Shown piece after piece: positions 53,115 through 64,000 of a stretch of 64,000 nucleotides of DNA. The stretch comes from Taxillus chinensis. Taxonomy: Eukaryota > Streptophyta > Magnoliopsida > Santalales > Loranthaceae. The DNA lies in NCBI GenBank assembly GCA_023512835.1, contig CM042090.1, positions 14,682,617 through 14,746,616 of the forward strand. Direction: 5' to 3'. How positions within the stretch are numbered: the stretch's first letter is position 1; every line of letters begins with the position of its first letter. Both the position numbers and the translations under genes were made by a program. The notes beneath the pieces were generated by a model. It worked only from the letters and a program-made list of their open reading frames with translations. It made no database searches and had not been told where the DNA came from.

Positions 53115-54590
53115 GCCGTTTTGATATGCAGGGCTTATCTCCGATTCCAGTAGACTTGATGTGGGTCAGGCATGTTCTAAAGGCAGCGTCTACGCGTGGA
53201 AAGGAGGCACAACATGGGCTCCGACGGACTTTGCGCTGGTTGAGGGCGATTGCCGGTTGCAGACGCAGAGGCCCTAGTTCAGTGGAGGGGTTGCGCGATC
53301 CGTGTGCGGCGACTGAGTGAGCTGCGATGTGGTGAGGAAGGCAGCGACGCTGGAGGACTTCAGCTCGATCTAAGGTGGCTCTGGTGTGATTTACAACATC
53401 AAGGACAGGCCCACGATCCAGATTAAAGCGGGGTAGTGCGCGGCATTGGATCGGGTGGATGGGCAAACAGAGATGGTGCTGATGTGTCAACATGGTTCTG
53501 AGGTTCATTGTGATAAATTCTGGTATGTGGAATGTGCGGCAAGAGTCTTAACTGGCTGTAGTGACTAGCGAAGTGCGTTCCACACCCCCCCACCCACCCT
53601 CCTTTAAAAAATTTTCTAGTGGGGAAAAAGCCAAAACATTTACATCATGTATGATTATGCATGTTGTTGAGTTGCAAAGGTGGTGCAGTAGCACCGCTTA
53701 TGGTGTTCAATTGTTGGGTTTAGAAGTGGCGTTGTGGTCGTGGATTTTGAGCACCAAATTAAGATAGCTTCTTCCTCTATTCGTTTTCTGGTGTTGCTTG
53801 GATTTTGGAAGGAACACAACCTCTCTGTTTATTTTTAATTTTTATATATCTCTCAACATTCTCTCCTGCTTCTGTCTATTGAATCTTTTCTCTGTATTCT
53901 GTCTATTTATGTTGATTATGCAATGTCTCCATGTCACCCCCCCCCCCCCTCTCTCTCTCTCTCTGTTTCTTTGTATAATTTTCCCTCCCTCTCACTATGT
54001 TCTGCAATTCTCTCTATTTCTCCGTGTTACATCAGAAACAATAAGGTGTTAAAGATGTGGCGTAGCCAAAAGCCAGGTGCGAGACGACCTCCAAACCCCT
54101 GTTCGCGTTAACTTCACAAAGAACACGTACCATCCAGACGTCTCGTCTGCTTTCACCACATTGCAGCTCACTTAGTCACCACACACCATGCTGCCACCGG
54201 GGGCGGAACCGAAGAGGTCACTCGTGGGGGGCCAATAATCAGATTTGTTCGGTGGGGAGGATTGAATTGAGAGAGCGTTTCTTTGGGCGAGAGCAAATTT
54301 GTTCGGAGATAAATTTCTGATATAAAGTACAAAATTTTTTCTATAAGAAATAATTTTTCACAGGAGGGCACAACCACAACCCCTCCTGAAAGGGGCTGGT
54401 TATGCCACCCCGGATCACGCGACCCCCACACCGGAGTAGGGTCTCTGGCATCGGAGCCCGCAGACGTTGCCTTCAGAACAAGCCCGACCCACCCACATCA
54501 AGTCTACTCGGATCGTAGATAAGCCCTGCACTGCCCTGCATATTAACATATGGCATATTGTTTATCTTTATATCTTTTTATCAAAACGGC
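53115..54590. mobile_element. Mutator-like element with long TIRs and a nested insertion
   Basis: The left end GCCGTTTTGATATGCAGGG... and the inverse of the right end share ATGCAGGGCTTATCT, AGTAGACTTGATGTGGGT, TGTTCT.AAGGCA.CGTCT and, deeper in, GTG.GG.GACT.AGTGAGCTGC.ATGTGGTGA. The paired regions are about 53115-53340 (left) and 54130-54590 (right). The right arm is longer because about 215 bp (54198-54412) are inserted between the shared blocks. The interior (53340-54130) is partly GC-rich, lacks transposase, and includes C and CT runs near 53938-53965. Target duplications were not resolved. TIRs over 200 bp point to a MULE. Confidence 0.65.
54198..54412. mobile_element. Short element nested in the right TIR of the MULE
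   Basis: It interrupts sequence that is continuous in the left TIR. Its ends, GGGGGCGGAACC and GGCTGGTTATGCCACCCC, are imperfect inverses of each other, as in a MITE. The interior is AT-rich. Confidence 0.5.
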
Positions 54591-55069
54591 AATGTTAATA
54601 CAAGATTAGTGCACAACCGATCTACTCCAAAGGATCGTGATCCCTACAAGTCGGTGATAAAATAATGAAATCATAACATATATGGATTATAATAGCCTAA
54701 CCAACAAATCGTTTTGTGATTGACAACTTAATTAGCTTAGCAACTAAGGTGGGATGAATTATTTATAAGAGCAATATATAGAATCTGATCGGCAAAAAGC
54801 TATAAATACATCAAAAATGCCATGTGATAAATAAATATATTTAAAGTAGACAAAATAAAAATTGGTTTCCGGATTGGACACTGGCTCTGCAACAGATAAT
54901 TTCTTATTATTGGCGGTAAAATCTTGGTTTTTACAACTGGGGGCGCACAATTATAGGCATTAATTGAACCCAGATCCCAAAGTTTAGATATTTATTATAT
55001 ATCTTCAAACCGCCAATCAACTTCTTTGCCTCTAGAATCTGCATGCTACCCTGTAGCGGAGAGCTACTA

Positions 55070-56525
55070 CTAGTACCAGTGGAGGGTGGGAGGTTGGTCC
55101 ACTGAGAAGAAATTGCAGGACTCCTCCGAATTATAGAAACCCTGTTCCTGTTCCTCCATCCTTACAAACTGAGAACCGAACCAGCTCGCTGGAGTGGGGG
55201 TAGCACTAGCAGCCAGCTGGGAATCAGAGCCGTTGGATCCGATGGTCGACGAAGAAGACGAAGAAGAACATGAACCAGTACCAGACCATACCAGTACCAG
55301 GAGAAGGTGATGACGATATCATAAGAAGCTGCTGATAAGCACTGACGTTGTTTTCCTGTTTCATAACAAGTCCACAGGGATCGCTCTCCGATGGCCCGCT
55401 TTCAAATCGGCAGCTAAACCCCAAAGCGTCGTCGCTTCGGGCCAGCTGGCGATGGTGGTGGTTCCCGCGACCCCCGCTCTGCTCCGCCGCGTCTTTTTCC
55501 GTCTCCAGTGGCAGGGCCACCGTTTCTGTCGTCACAATTGATTGTTCGCTCTCTGAATTTTCCTCTACACCAACCTTCCTCCCTTTTACCTCTCTTAGCT
55601 ACCAAAAAAAAAGGAAAAAAAAACACGTACTGAACTAAATGGTCACAAATTGATATAATAAAGTATGACATAATAAATAATTAAGAAAATGTGGCTCTTT
55701 CTAGCGTTGCGTGTTGAATTATGGTAGTTGGAAGAGTTTAATTTTATTATAGATAAACCAATTTAATTAACTAGCTAGTTTACATATAAACTGATCCAAA
55801 AGAATAATAACGTACAGTACCCAAACGAAGTCTATATATATCGTCCATTAAATTAAATAATTAATCACGGCCGACATCATCGAAATTACAGTACGATGGT
55901 GGCATGTGCTTATGTTATGTTGTTGTCCGGATCAAGATAGTTGATTTAGAGTTAGTTAATTACCTCTGCCTCGAGGGCTTCAACCTGGCGTTCCAACTTG
56001 TCGTTTGTGGCTCTGAGGAGGGCGTTGTCGCGCTCGAGCTTTTTGGTCTTGCAGCGAGCCCGGCGGTTCTGGAACCAGACGGCGACTTGGCGCGGCTGGA
56101 GTCCTAGATCTTCGGCTAGCTTGTTCTTCCGCTCCGGCTCCAGCTTGTTTTCCACTTCGAAGTTCAACTCCAGCGCTCGAACCTGCTGCAGGCTCAGCCG
56201 CCGCTTCTTCTCCGCGCCACCGGCGCCGCACCCATCTTCGTCTGCCTCGCTGCTCTCCAGCATCTCCTGCAACCTCCGATTGTACTTGCTGTCCTTCTCG
56301 TTATCTGAATCAAACATGAGCCCAGGAATAAGAAGAAAAAAAAACACAAAAAAGAAAAAAATAAAAAAAAAAAGGAGGAATTTGATAAATTATTGGCTGT
56401 TTGGTAAACATTGGTTGCCGAGATTTTTTTTTTTTTTATATAAAACCAGCGTTTCTTATACCAGCTGTCAGTGAACACATGGAGGCCAAGGCAGCGAAAG
56501 TGTTGGGAGCATCGAAGCCGTTCAT
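55070..56525 (-). CDS. HD-Zip class I transcription factor (ATHB5/6/16 type), frameshifted near the C-terminus
   Basis: This is a nuclear DNA-binding protein; relatives act in ABA and light responses. Minus-strand exons: 56525-56462, 56304-55964, then 55598 downward. The acidic N-part leads to the homeodomain (about residues 49-105), containing [20 protein letters not shown] and [20 protein letters not shown]. The leucine zipper follows with Leu every seventh residue ([19 protein letters not shown]) and runs into exon 3. Homeodomain position 56, almost always Trp (RARWKTK), is Cys here. In exon 3, ctggtactggtatggt is tandemly repeated in part, adding 16 nt at about 55284-55299. The frame as written therefore ends at TGA (55224) with a hydrophobic tail. 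The shifted frame carries the family's typical end FVRMEEQEQ...[11 protein letters not shown] and stops at TAG (55070). As read, the product is about 259 residues. It could be a real null or hypomorphic allele or a sequence error. Confidence 0.88.
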
Positions 56526-59500
56526 GGCTGGAAGGCTCTCAACAAAATCTGAAACGCACCAAGATTTTCACGTTGCGATTGGGACTTTAAAAAAAACGAT
56601 ATATGATAAATCAGAGACACTGACACCAAAGAAAAAAAGAGAGGGCGGAAACGAATCCAAGCCAGAAGCGAAAGTGTGGACGGATGGTGGACCTGACCTC
56701 TCTGTCGGGGGCTTGACAGTAATGTATGTGTTTGTGTGTTTATATATATATATATACACACACACATATTCACGCACAAGCAGTGCTGAGTTGGAGCCTG
56801 AAACGCGTCCATTTTTGTCACTGTCAAAATGACTATGACTGAGCCACCATTGTTTCTTCCTAAGTTAATTATTATACTGCTATATTACTGTTACTAAGTT
56901 TTTGTAATGTGCTTAATTATTATTTTGATCGAGCAGGATGAAGTGTTAATTTAACTTAATTTATACTTATGATTGCCAATCTATAAAACCGGCAGGTTTT
57001 ATTTCATTTAGTCATCTCTCTCTGCCAATGTGGCCGGCCTGGCCTCTGATGCCACCCTTATTCAATTTTAATTTCTTATTCATTACTCATCTCATCTGCT
57101 TAACACCATTTTAACAGCTAACGTTCATATGATATTAACTTTAATGCATCATCGCGCCCAGTCTAATAATTTTACTTTTTCAAATGGAGCCTGAGTCCAG
57201 GTCTCCATTGCGCGCAAATTAAAATATCCCAAGAAAGGAAATAATTTATGGATGCCGTCAAATGCCACGTCTATCTCTTATGGCAAGTAATTTAATTCAC
57301 CGTATATACATGTGACCAAATATCTATTGTGTATTTTCTATTTTTTAAACTAATTTTCATATATTATGGAGATTACCTAATAGTCTCTTCATGCACCATC
57401 CTACAGTAGTCAATACGACATAGCTTTAATATTAAAATTATGTCATTTCAATGAAACTTTGACTAGTGAAACATATACTATACTGCCCATATTATATATA
57501 CGCATATAAATATCCTATAGAGTATTAGTATATGTATATAAAATCATGCTACATAAAGAATGTTAGATCACTTTCTTATCATGAAATTTTTTAATTTAGA
57601 TTGTAAAATTAAAACTCAATAGTTCAGATTACTATAGTGGTACTACAGTTAAATAAAAATTTAATCTGAACCGTTGATTGCAAGATCTAACAGTTTAAAT
57701 TAAGATTTTCACGATAAAAAATTAATCTTACATACTCATTATAGCAAATTCTATAATATTATATATTATATGTGAGTGGGGTATCTGAGATGACATTAAT
57801 ATGGTTTATAAAAATAAGTCGATAAAGGTTAATTACATCAACTTCAGCAACTTCAATCCAAGCGAAGTATAAAGAAGTTGCCAAAATATGTCTGTTGTTT
57901 TTGTTTGTAATTAGTAGGCCGTTCTGGTATTTAAAAATATATATATGTGGTTCCAAACATTACACAAGATCCAAGTTAAAATACAGTATAAATTAATCTA
58001 TCAAAATCGAAATGGCATCATGCATGAAATTCAAGTCAAACAGAGAATCAGCTGCCCCCAATTTTAGTCTTGAATTATTTAAAAACAAATGATAGAATTT
58101 AGTAAATTTAATATATAATATTACCGTACTAGCTCGTAGTATTATTGTAAAATTTTAAATTAAGACATAAATTTTAAGTCAAATTTATGACTGATCAAAT
58201 TTGTTAAAACTTTAATTATTCCACTAATACTTTGGGCGCTCTCCTCCCATCATCCTGGTTTCCATCATGGCTTGGTGGTTGGTGCGTACGTTCGTTTTCA
58301 TCATATATTTTATCTTTTGGGGTGAGAGGCGTCACAGCAGATACATAGTGGGTTCAAAACGAAATTTAAATTAAAATATTTATTAATATAAAATTATAAA
58401 TATATTTAATTTAATGACATATATCATTAAAAACTAAATATATATTATCATTGTTAAAATTATAAATTTTAAAAATATAATAATAATAATACAAAATTAG
58501 AATCTGCACGATTGGGAGTGAATGTATCTCTGTATATATGTGCCATCAACAGGGTTCTAGTTTAGGTTTCACTGACCCTCTTAATGTTTCATCCAAGAAA
58601 GCCATATCGTGAACCGTAATTGAAATCTGTACCCGTATCTGTTAAAGGTAAAAAAGGGATGGAAAAAAAAAACACAAAGAGGTCAAACATGAAGACTTAA
58701 TGGTACTTCTATAATAATTTGTAAATCCCTAAAACAATGGTAAAATTGGGTGTTTTCTTCCAAGTTAACGGCCGGTGCTCCGGTGGTCAAGAGTAATTTC
58801 AGGAAGTGAATTTGACATCTTAACCGATCTAACTCGATTTCCAATCATTTTTGCCTCGGTACACGTCACCCAATCATTTTTATTGTGTTATAATTAAATT
58901 ATTGTACATACGAATGACATTTTATGCATGTAAATTTGCTTTAACATTAAATTAGGATAAAATAGTCAACCCAAGGAAAATCGTCGGGAAAATTTTGCAA
59001 AAGCCATTTTATAATACCAATTTGTTTGGGAGAAAAATGAGTATATAATATGATTAAATATTCCACCCTAGACCAAAACAATAAACCATAACTGTACAAT
59101 ATAGCATATAGAAAATAAACCAATAAAATAAAACATTGGAGACAGCCAATGACCATTCGTTATATTTTTTTAAACCATAGTTTTCCATTTAAAGAAAATA
59201 AGAGTGACCAACCAAACCAATCTAATATTGCCCAATGCCCTTTTTAAGGAAAAAAAGAGCAGATATATCCTAGATTACGTAATTCTATGAATTATTTATT
59301 TTGGTAGATATATACATGCTATCAAATTTTAAAATCTAAAACTTATAAAATAGACATTTTAGAAAAATTAAAACTAAAATTTTAGCCATTTTTATCCAAC
59401 TCCATTACGTGAACCATATACGAAGCGCAGTAAACGACAACGTAAAACTCTACTTACTGTGTCTAAACCGCGTACATATACGAGTAAATAAGGCTTAAGT

Positions 59501-59990
59501 AACTCCATTGTCTCTGCTCCACTAACCTAGAAGCCATTTTCAGAGCCTTCAAATCCTGCATCGCATGGGTCTGAACTCTGAAGAATAACTGATTGTTGTT
59601 ACATGTCACGCCATTCTCAACGCTCCCAAAAACAAATATACGCTTTCCAACTTAATTTGATAGTAAAAACTGATTTTTGTTACATGTCACATCATTTTCA
59701 GTAACTGATTGTTGACGGCGGTAGAAAATGTACATTCGACAGTAAAAACAAATCGCCCTGCAATAAATCTGATATGATTTTGAAGGTTGAAAAATCCCAA
59801 ACATTAACTTAATTTTGCAATTTTGAAATGAAGGCACAGCATATGGCCTACAAAATATACGCTGCACCGTCTTCTCACCTATATGACTATATATCTAATT
59901 CCTTCAACCCCTTTGAGTTGGAAGACTAACTTACTATGTTAATTAATTCTATACCATGAAAACCCAAAACTTCCTCACTTCAAAAGAATT
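56526..59990. other. Upstream region of the HD-Zip gene and AT-rich intergenic DNA
   Basis: The HD-Zip promoter should lie just right of 56525. A TA/CA microsatellite is present at about 56741-56766. Beyond 56900 the DNA is AT-rich with no recognised gene. On the minus strand at about 59595-59465 an open stretch QLFFRVQTHAMQDLKALKMA follows an AG acceptor and could be a relic exon, but I do not recognise it. Confidence 0.45.
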
Positions 59991-60095
59991 CTACTCCACA
60001 CATTTCGTGTCAAATGAAGAACAGCAGGAAGAGATGTTGACACCAGCAACTTCCATGGCATTGCAGACCCATTCAGGGATATCACCGTTGGGGAA
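59991..60095 (-). other. Possible terminal exon or exon relic, unrecognised
   Basis: On the minus strand a good acceptor (ATTTTCTTGCAG) is followed by a 34-codon open stretch, FPNGDIPEWVCNAMEVAG then VNISSCCSSFDTKCVE, ending at TAG (59993-59991). The sequence looks protein-like and Cys-rich, but no partner exons are evident upstream up to 60540. It may be a gene fragment. Confidence 0.3.
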
Positions 60096-60339
60096 CTGCA
60101 AGAAAATAATAACATCAAAATTCTCAAGAGTTCATTGCATGCTGACAGGACATTGATACCAAAGCTATACCGTCCATTCCTCTTTCTGAAAATACCCTGT
60201 CTACTCAAATTCACATTACCATGTAGTTATGTACAATTCTGGCAATATGTTTCAATAGTGTTTGGAAAAAATCTAGATACCATAGCTCATATGGTGTCTT
60301 TGTTGAGATAAGTTTTAGAATTACATTGTTAATCAAATA

Positions 60340-61775
60340 AGAATAGACCCATTTAAAATGCGGGCCTATATGGACTGGTCCAGCAGATTACAGTCTGTAC
60401 GGATTTAGCCCGTTCGGACAAGGACCGGTGCACGGACCATAAGAATATTTTTTAAAATAATTATTTATTATTTATTAAAATCTTATTATAACTTACTTAA
60501 ACTTAATTTCTATCTCATTTCTCATTCTCAAATCGGTGTAGTGCAGTCTTTTCTCTCTCCGAGTCTTTCATCCTCAAAATCTCAGCGCTCTCTCTCTCAC
60601 GGCGTTGGCCGGCACCTGGAGGTTCGTATCTGGCCCTACTGTCTCTTGATCTGTCTCGCAATGCCGGACTGGTGCAACAGTGCCCTCTCTCCCAGTCTCA
60701 CAACGCCAAATGGTCCAAATCGGAGCTCTCACTCCCTGTCTCACGACGCTAGAAATCGCACGCTCTATGTATGTCTCTCTCTCACATGATAGGAACCGAT
60801 TGATTTTTTTTTTGTAGTTGTAGATCTCACGTAATATGAACAGATTAATTTAACACATAAATAAATTTCCAAGGTGGGTGAAATGTTTTGCTATCAAAAT
60901 AAAATATTGATATTTTGATGTCAATTATCATGTATTTATAATGGATTTGATATTTTGATTTGTAATATTAATAATCTTATGGTGGAGAGTAGAGTACACA
61001 AAATGGAGTCTTGAAAATGAGAAAAGAAAGTTGTAAAAAAAAACTAAAGGCAGAAACTTTCACTTTGCATGCTTGTGGCAGGCACCACTTGTCTGACTTT
61101 TTTATTTTTATTTTTATTTTTTTTTGGGTTGTTGATGTAGATGTGTTAATTTATTTTGTTAGGATTATAAGGCGGAGTTTTATTGGGCACCATTTTTGAT
61201 AGAATCAAAGTCGGGGAAAAATGCAGCAATTGCTATTGCCACTAGTGATAAGATATCAAGAAAAACCTTAACATAACACACGTGATAAGAAGACTCTTCT
61301 CATCTCCTCTACGATTTTATGACAATCTTTATGTTTATTTTGCTGTTTATTATTATTAGTTTTTTTTAATATTTTTTTTTTATGCAGGCACTAGTAGTTG
61401 TGAAAGCTAGTAAAATAGCCAAGTTTAAGTAGTCTTTTGCAAGTACTCCATTACAGATGTTGCTAATTTTTGATAAATGAACTAAATGGTCTATCATAAA
61501 ACTTTTGTGTTATTTACTTTTGTTTTGTAACGTATTGTTAAAGATTAAGGCTAAGAATTTAGTTATAATTGTAATATTTTTTAAAAAAATACAATTTATG
61601 TATTTTATTTATCTTTTTGAAGCCTTTTATTGCAATGAGAGATTATTTTTATGTTTAATTAATTAATAAGCTAATAAAAATATATTGGTTCATTAAAACT
61701 GTGGGCCTAAACAAATTGGGTTGTTTAGACCCGCTCCGTAGCGGACCAGATCGGACCAATCCGTTTTACATCTCT
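60340..61775. mobile_element. Candidate non-autonomous hAT-like element (tentative)
   Basis: The left part has gcgggcctatatggactggtcc (60360) and the right part inverted-style phrases gtgggcctaaacaaattggg (61700) and cggaccagatcggacc (61743), ending ccgttttacatctcta. This style of GC-rich subterminal repeat ending in (t)acatctcta or its inverse is seen in hAT-derived elements. A GC-rich island (60540-60780) lies inside. No target duplication was found. Confidence 0.3.
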
Positions 61776-63381
61776 AATTTTGGGTAAAATTACTATTGAA
61801 AATACATTCAACTTGTGTAAAAAAAATCATTTGAATTATGAGATTACTAAGATGTTTTATTCAACGAGATTGTTATTTAATCTATCAAAGAATTCATATT
61901 TTCAAAGCATTTATGACTATGTTGCCAAATTGTCAATCATAAAATTGATGAGTTATTATTAATAATTTGAATAGGGTGGAAAGACATGTGTGAGTATTTT
62001 ATATATTATTAATTTATTATATAATTTTATAGTAATTATTTTCAAATATTGATTAAATTATTTTTGCTTTTTAACGGACAAATTAATTTATTTATAATCA
62101 TGGATAGATATTAACATTAATGAGAAAGTTCACTCAAAAGGACTTCATTCAATTCACTCCTAGTAGGTTTGCTATAATATACTTAATATTGCAATGTCTA
62201 TATAAATTGCGTGAACCTTTGAAAAAGATGTTAACTTCAGAAGAGTGGAGAGCAAGTACATGGGCAAATAAACCAGAAAGAAAAGAATTGAAAAAAATTA
62301 TTGAGGAATGAGAATTTTTGATGTCTTATGCATTGAAGATAACTAGACTTATTGTTAATGTGTTAATATTATAAGACTTGGACAAGGTTCCTGAAATCAA
62401 ATTTAGTCTAGAGCAATAGACGGGACTAAAGAGGAGATAGCTAAATTTTTTGGGGATAAATATTAAACTTATAATAAGATTTTAAAGATCGTTGACAATA
62501 AATGAATTTCTAATTATATCGCCCTTTACACGCAGTCATTCATTATTCAAAATATATGTCCAATCATTCATAAATTAAGAATAAATTATTGATGTGCATG
62601 GAGAATCTTATATCAAATTATAAAAACAGAGAAAATACTTGTCTTCAAATTAAAATTTTAGACAAAATAAAGGGTTATGTGGCTTTAAATTGACAAGATT
62701 TACTGTGCATAAATATCGACTTAGTATGTAAAATTCTCTTTTAAGTATTATTTAATTATCTATTTATTTTCTTACTAGATGAATTATTATTGTAAATTAT
62801 TGGTGAGTTTAATTTGGAGATTAAATCCTAAAACTTATGGGGTGTTTGATTGGATAGTATTATTTTTGAAAATATAATTGTTTTTAAAAATAGTAGTCCA
62901 ATAAATTTAAAACTATTAATAAGTGGTGAAAATTTATATGTGCCCATAGCCTTTAAAAACAATTTTGTTATAAAAAATATGAATTATTCAAATGTAGCCT
63001 AGATCTTTTGCCGTGATAGTTTTAAGCCTCACTTGCTCATTATCCTATTGTGAGCAAAATCAAACTGCATCTAGCTAGGTACGTATGCATTTAGAAACTT
63101 AGAATGTAGTAATAGTTTAATATATTCTTTAATATAAATTTAAATATTTTTTATGTTAATTTTATTCTAATTAATATATGTATATTCATTCTAAAAGAAG
63201 AAACCGATTGGCCACAGAAAAATTAAACCCATTAATATATGTGATGTATAAGAGAAAGTTGAAGAAAAAGTTTATTCAACAACAAAACTTACCCGATAAC
63301 ATTAATTCATTAGTTTCTCTCGATGAGCCAAACAAGAAGATTATTATTTTTAGAATGATATCAGTGGTGATAAATCTATGA
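61776..63381 (+). pseudogene. hAT transposase pseudogene
   Basis: Fragments occur in the order expected of the plant DUF659/hAT family. ITKMFYSTRLLFNLSKN..F at about 61840-61910 matches the FFYE..IPFN...S..F block. FIYNHG.ILTLMRKFTQ at 62084-62140 is followed by TPSRFAIIYLILQCLYKLRE..KKMLTSEEW (62156-62250), the block usually RFAT.FL.LQSL...K..L..MF.SEEW. YALKIT appears at about 62328. TKEEIAKFFGDKY (about 62425) and a KILKIVDNK stretch match the MDRAKE.I region. IHSKRRNRLATEKLNPLIYV (63184-63243) matches the C-terminal dimerisation part. In-frame stops, frameshifts and missing segments show it is dead. Confidence 0.8.
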
Positions 63382-63829
63382 TCTCCATTAATACTATTAA
63401 TGTATGATGTTTTTTATTATTTTTCTATTATAATATTTATTTGATAATATATAATAGTTTTATGTACAATCTTGCATTTAATTATAAATTTTATCATATT
63501 TTATTTATTAAAAATATATATTAATTAACATGTCGAAAATGTAACAAAATTTCAAGTTTTTTAAATAATTACATGTTGACACATTATGTTGTGTCATGTG
63601 TCAGTGTCAATGTAACACAGGTTGAAGTTATTAAAAAGTAATTATAGGGATTGTTATGATTGGTAGGTACCATTACATTTACCATAGTTAATCTGGCAGA
63701 AGTTGAAGTATTGATTGAACAATTATTGCATGTCTAATCTTATGAACACATCGTGCTTCTACAGCAGCGAGAAGGGTGGCGAAAAAAGTAGAGATTTCAG
63801 TGGGCATTGGAGTGACTGGGATGCTGACT
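63382..63829. other. AT-rich intergenic DNA
   Basis: Downstream of the hAT relic, with no recognised feature. The part from about 63690 is GC-balanced and may be intron or UTR of a gene continuing past the window edge. Confidence 0.4.
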
Positions 63830-64000
63830 CTATGCAAGGGAGACAGGAATTGGAATGGTAGACGTGGTTTGAGGCTCCTCCTGGGCAAATGGCTTGCACT
63901 TGGCGCAACAGAGAGAGGGATTTCTTAATTGGGGTTTCTCAAAAGGAGGGGTAGGAAGTTGAGTTTCAAGTTGCTCAGTGAGGTTAAGAGCTAGGGTTGT
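63830..64000 (-). CDS. Partial ORF running off the right edge, unrecognised
   Basis: The minus-strand frame is open from the window edge (64000) for 56 codons to TAG (63832-63830). It reads LNLTEQLETQLPTPPFEKPQ, then a Cys-containing NPSLCCAKCKPF and a Thr/Pro-rich end. The amino acid mix looks protein-like, but no domain is recognisable in so short a piece. The real 3' end could also differ if an intron is present. Confidence 0.3.
   Translation of the reverse strand, partial: TTLALNLTEQLETQLPTPPFEKPQLRNPSLCCAKCKPFAQEEPQTTSTIPIPVSLA

Noticed and set aside
55952..56347. HD-Zip second exon starting with a [12 protein letters not shown] extension
   Set aside because: The extension is intron sequence; the acceptor at GATTCAG|ATAACG joins in phase with the exon 1 ending ACAGCTG at 56462.

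Overview
The window reads as nuclear DNA of a flowering plant, most likely a eudicot. Genes are split by GT..AG introns, a histone H3.3 gene has a 5'-UTR intron, an organelle-targeted seryl-tRNA synthetase and a plant HD-Zip factor are present, and the intergenic DNA is very AT-rich and full of decayed plant transposons. Species was not identified. There are no CRISPR arrays, rRNA genes or operons, and I recognised no tRNA gene by eye.

Layout. 1-5.9 kb (+): all but the first exon of cytochrome c oxidase subunit 6b, with a long-TIR Mutator-like element in its first intron and a SINE-like unit and a TTA-flanked MITE in its last intron. 7.6-9.9 kb (-): histone H3.3. 11.5-17.7 kb (+): chloroplast/mitochondrial seryl-tRNA synthetase (OVA7 type), complete in 10 exons. 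18.6-21.9 kb (-): a 12-exon plant O-fucosyltransferase-family protein, convergent with the synthetase. 22.3-23.1 kb: a block of homopolymers that is probably a sequence or assembly artefact. 23.6-30.9 kb: MITEs and AT-rich DNA. 31.0-31.6 kb (-): a single-exon small protein with a Cys-rich CxxHP/GVCxxCLxERL motif. 36.4-42.2 kb (+): an 11-exon prolyl-oligopeptidase-family (S9A) protein. 43.6-54.6 kb: transposon-rich (a degenerate LTR element with PBS and PPT, a copia reverse-transcriptase relic, and a Mutator-like element with a nested insertion). 55.1-56.5 kb (-): an HD-Zip class I gene of the ATHB5/6/16 type whose C-terminal frame is broken by a 16-bp tandem duplication. 56.5-64 kb: mostly AT-rich, with a hAT transposase pseudogene at 61.8-63.4 kb and an ORF running off the right edge.

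The genes are housekeeping or regulatory loci and do not form one pathway. COX6b and the O-fucosyltransferase are, from memory, neighbours in Arabidopsis (At1g22450/At1g22460), so the left third may be a conserved block into which H3.3 and SerRS are interleaved. I found no convincing new multi-gene system. The most notable observations are the HD-Zip frameshift and its Trp-to-Cys change in homeodomain helix 3, the absence of a recognisable catalytic His loop in the oligopeptidase, a 61-bp duplication that copies a splice acceptor in the SerRS gene, the Mutator-like elements with long TIRs, and an overlapping uORF on the O-fucosyltransferase. Exon boundaries were placed by eye from protein conservation, reading phase and GT/AG sites, with no transcript data.
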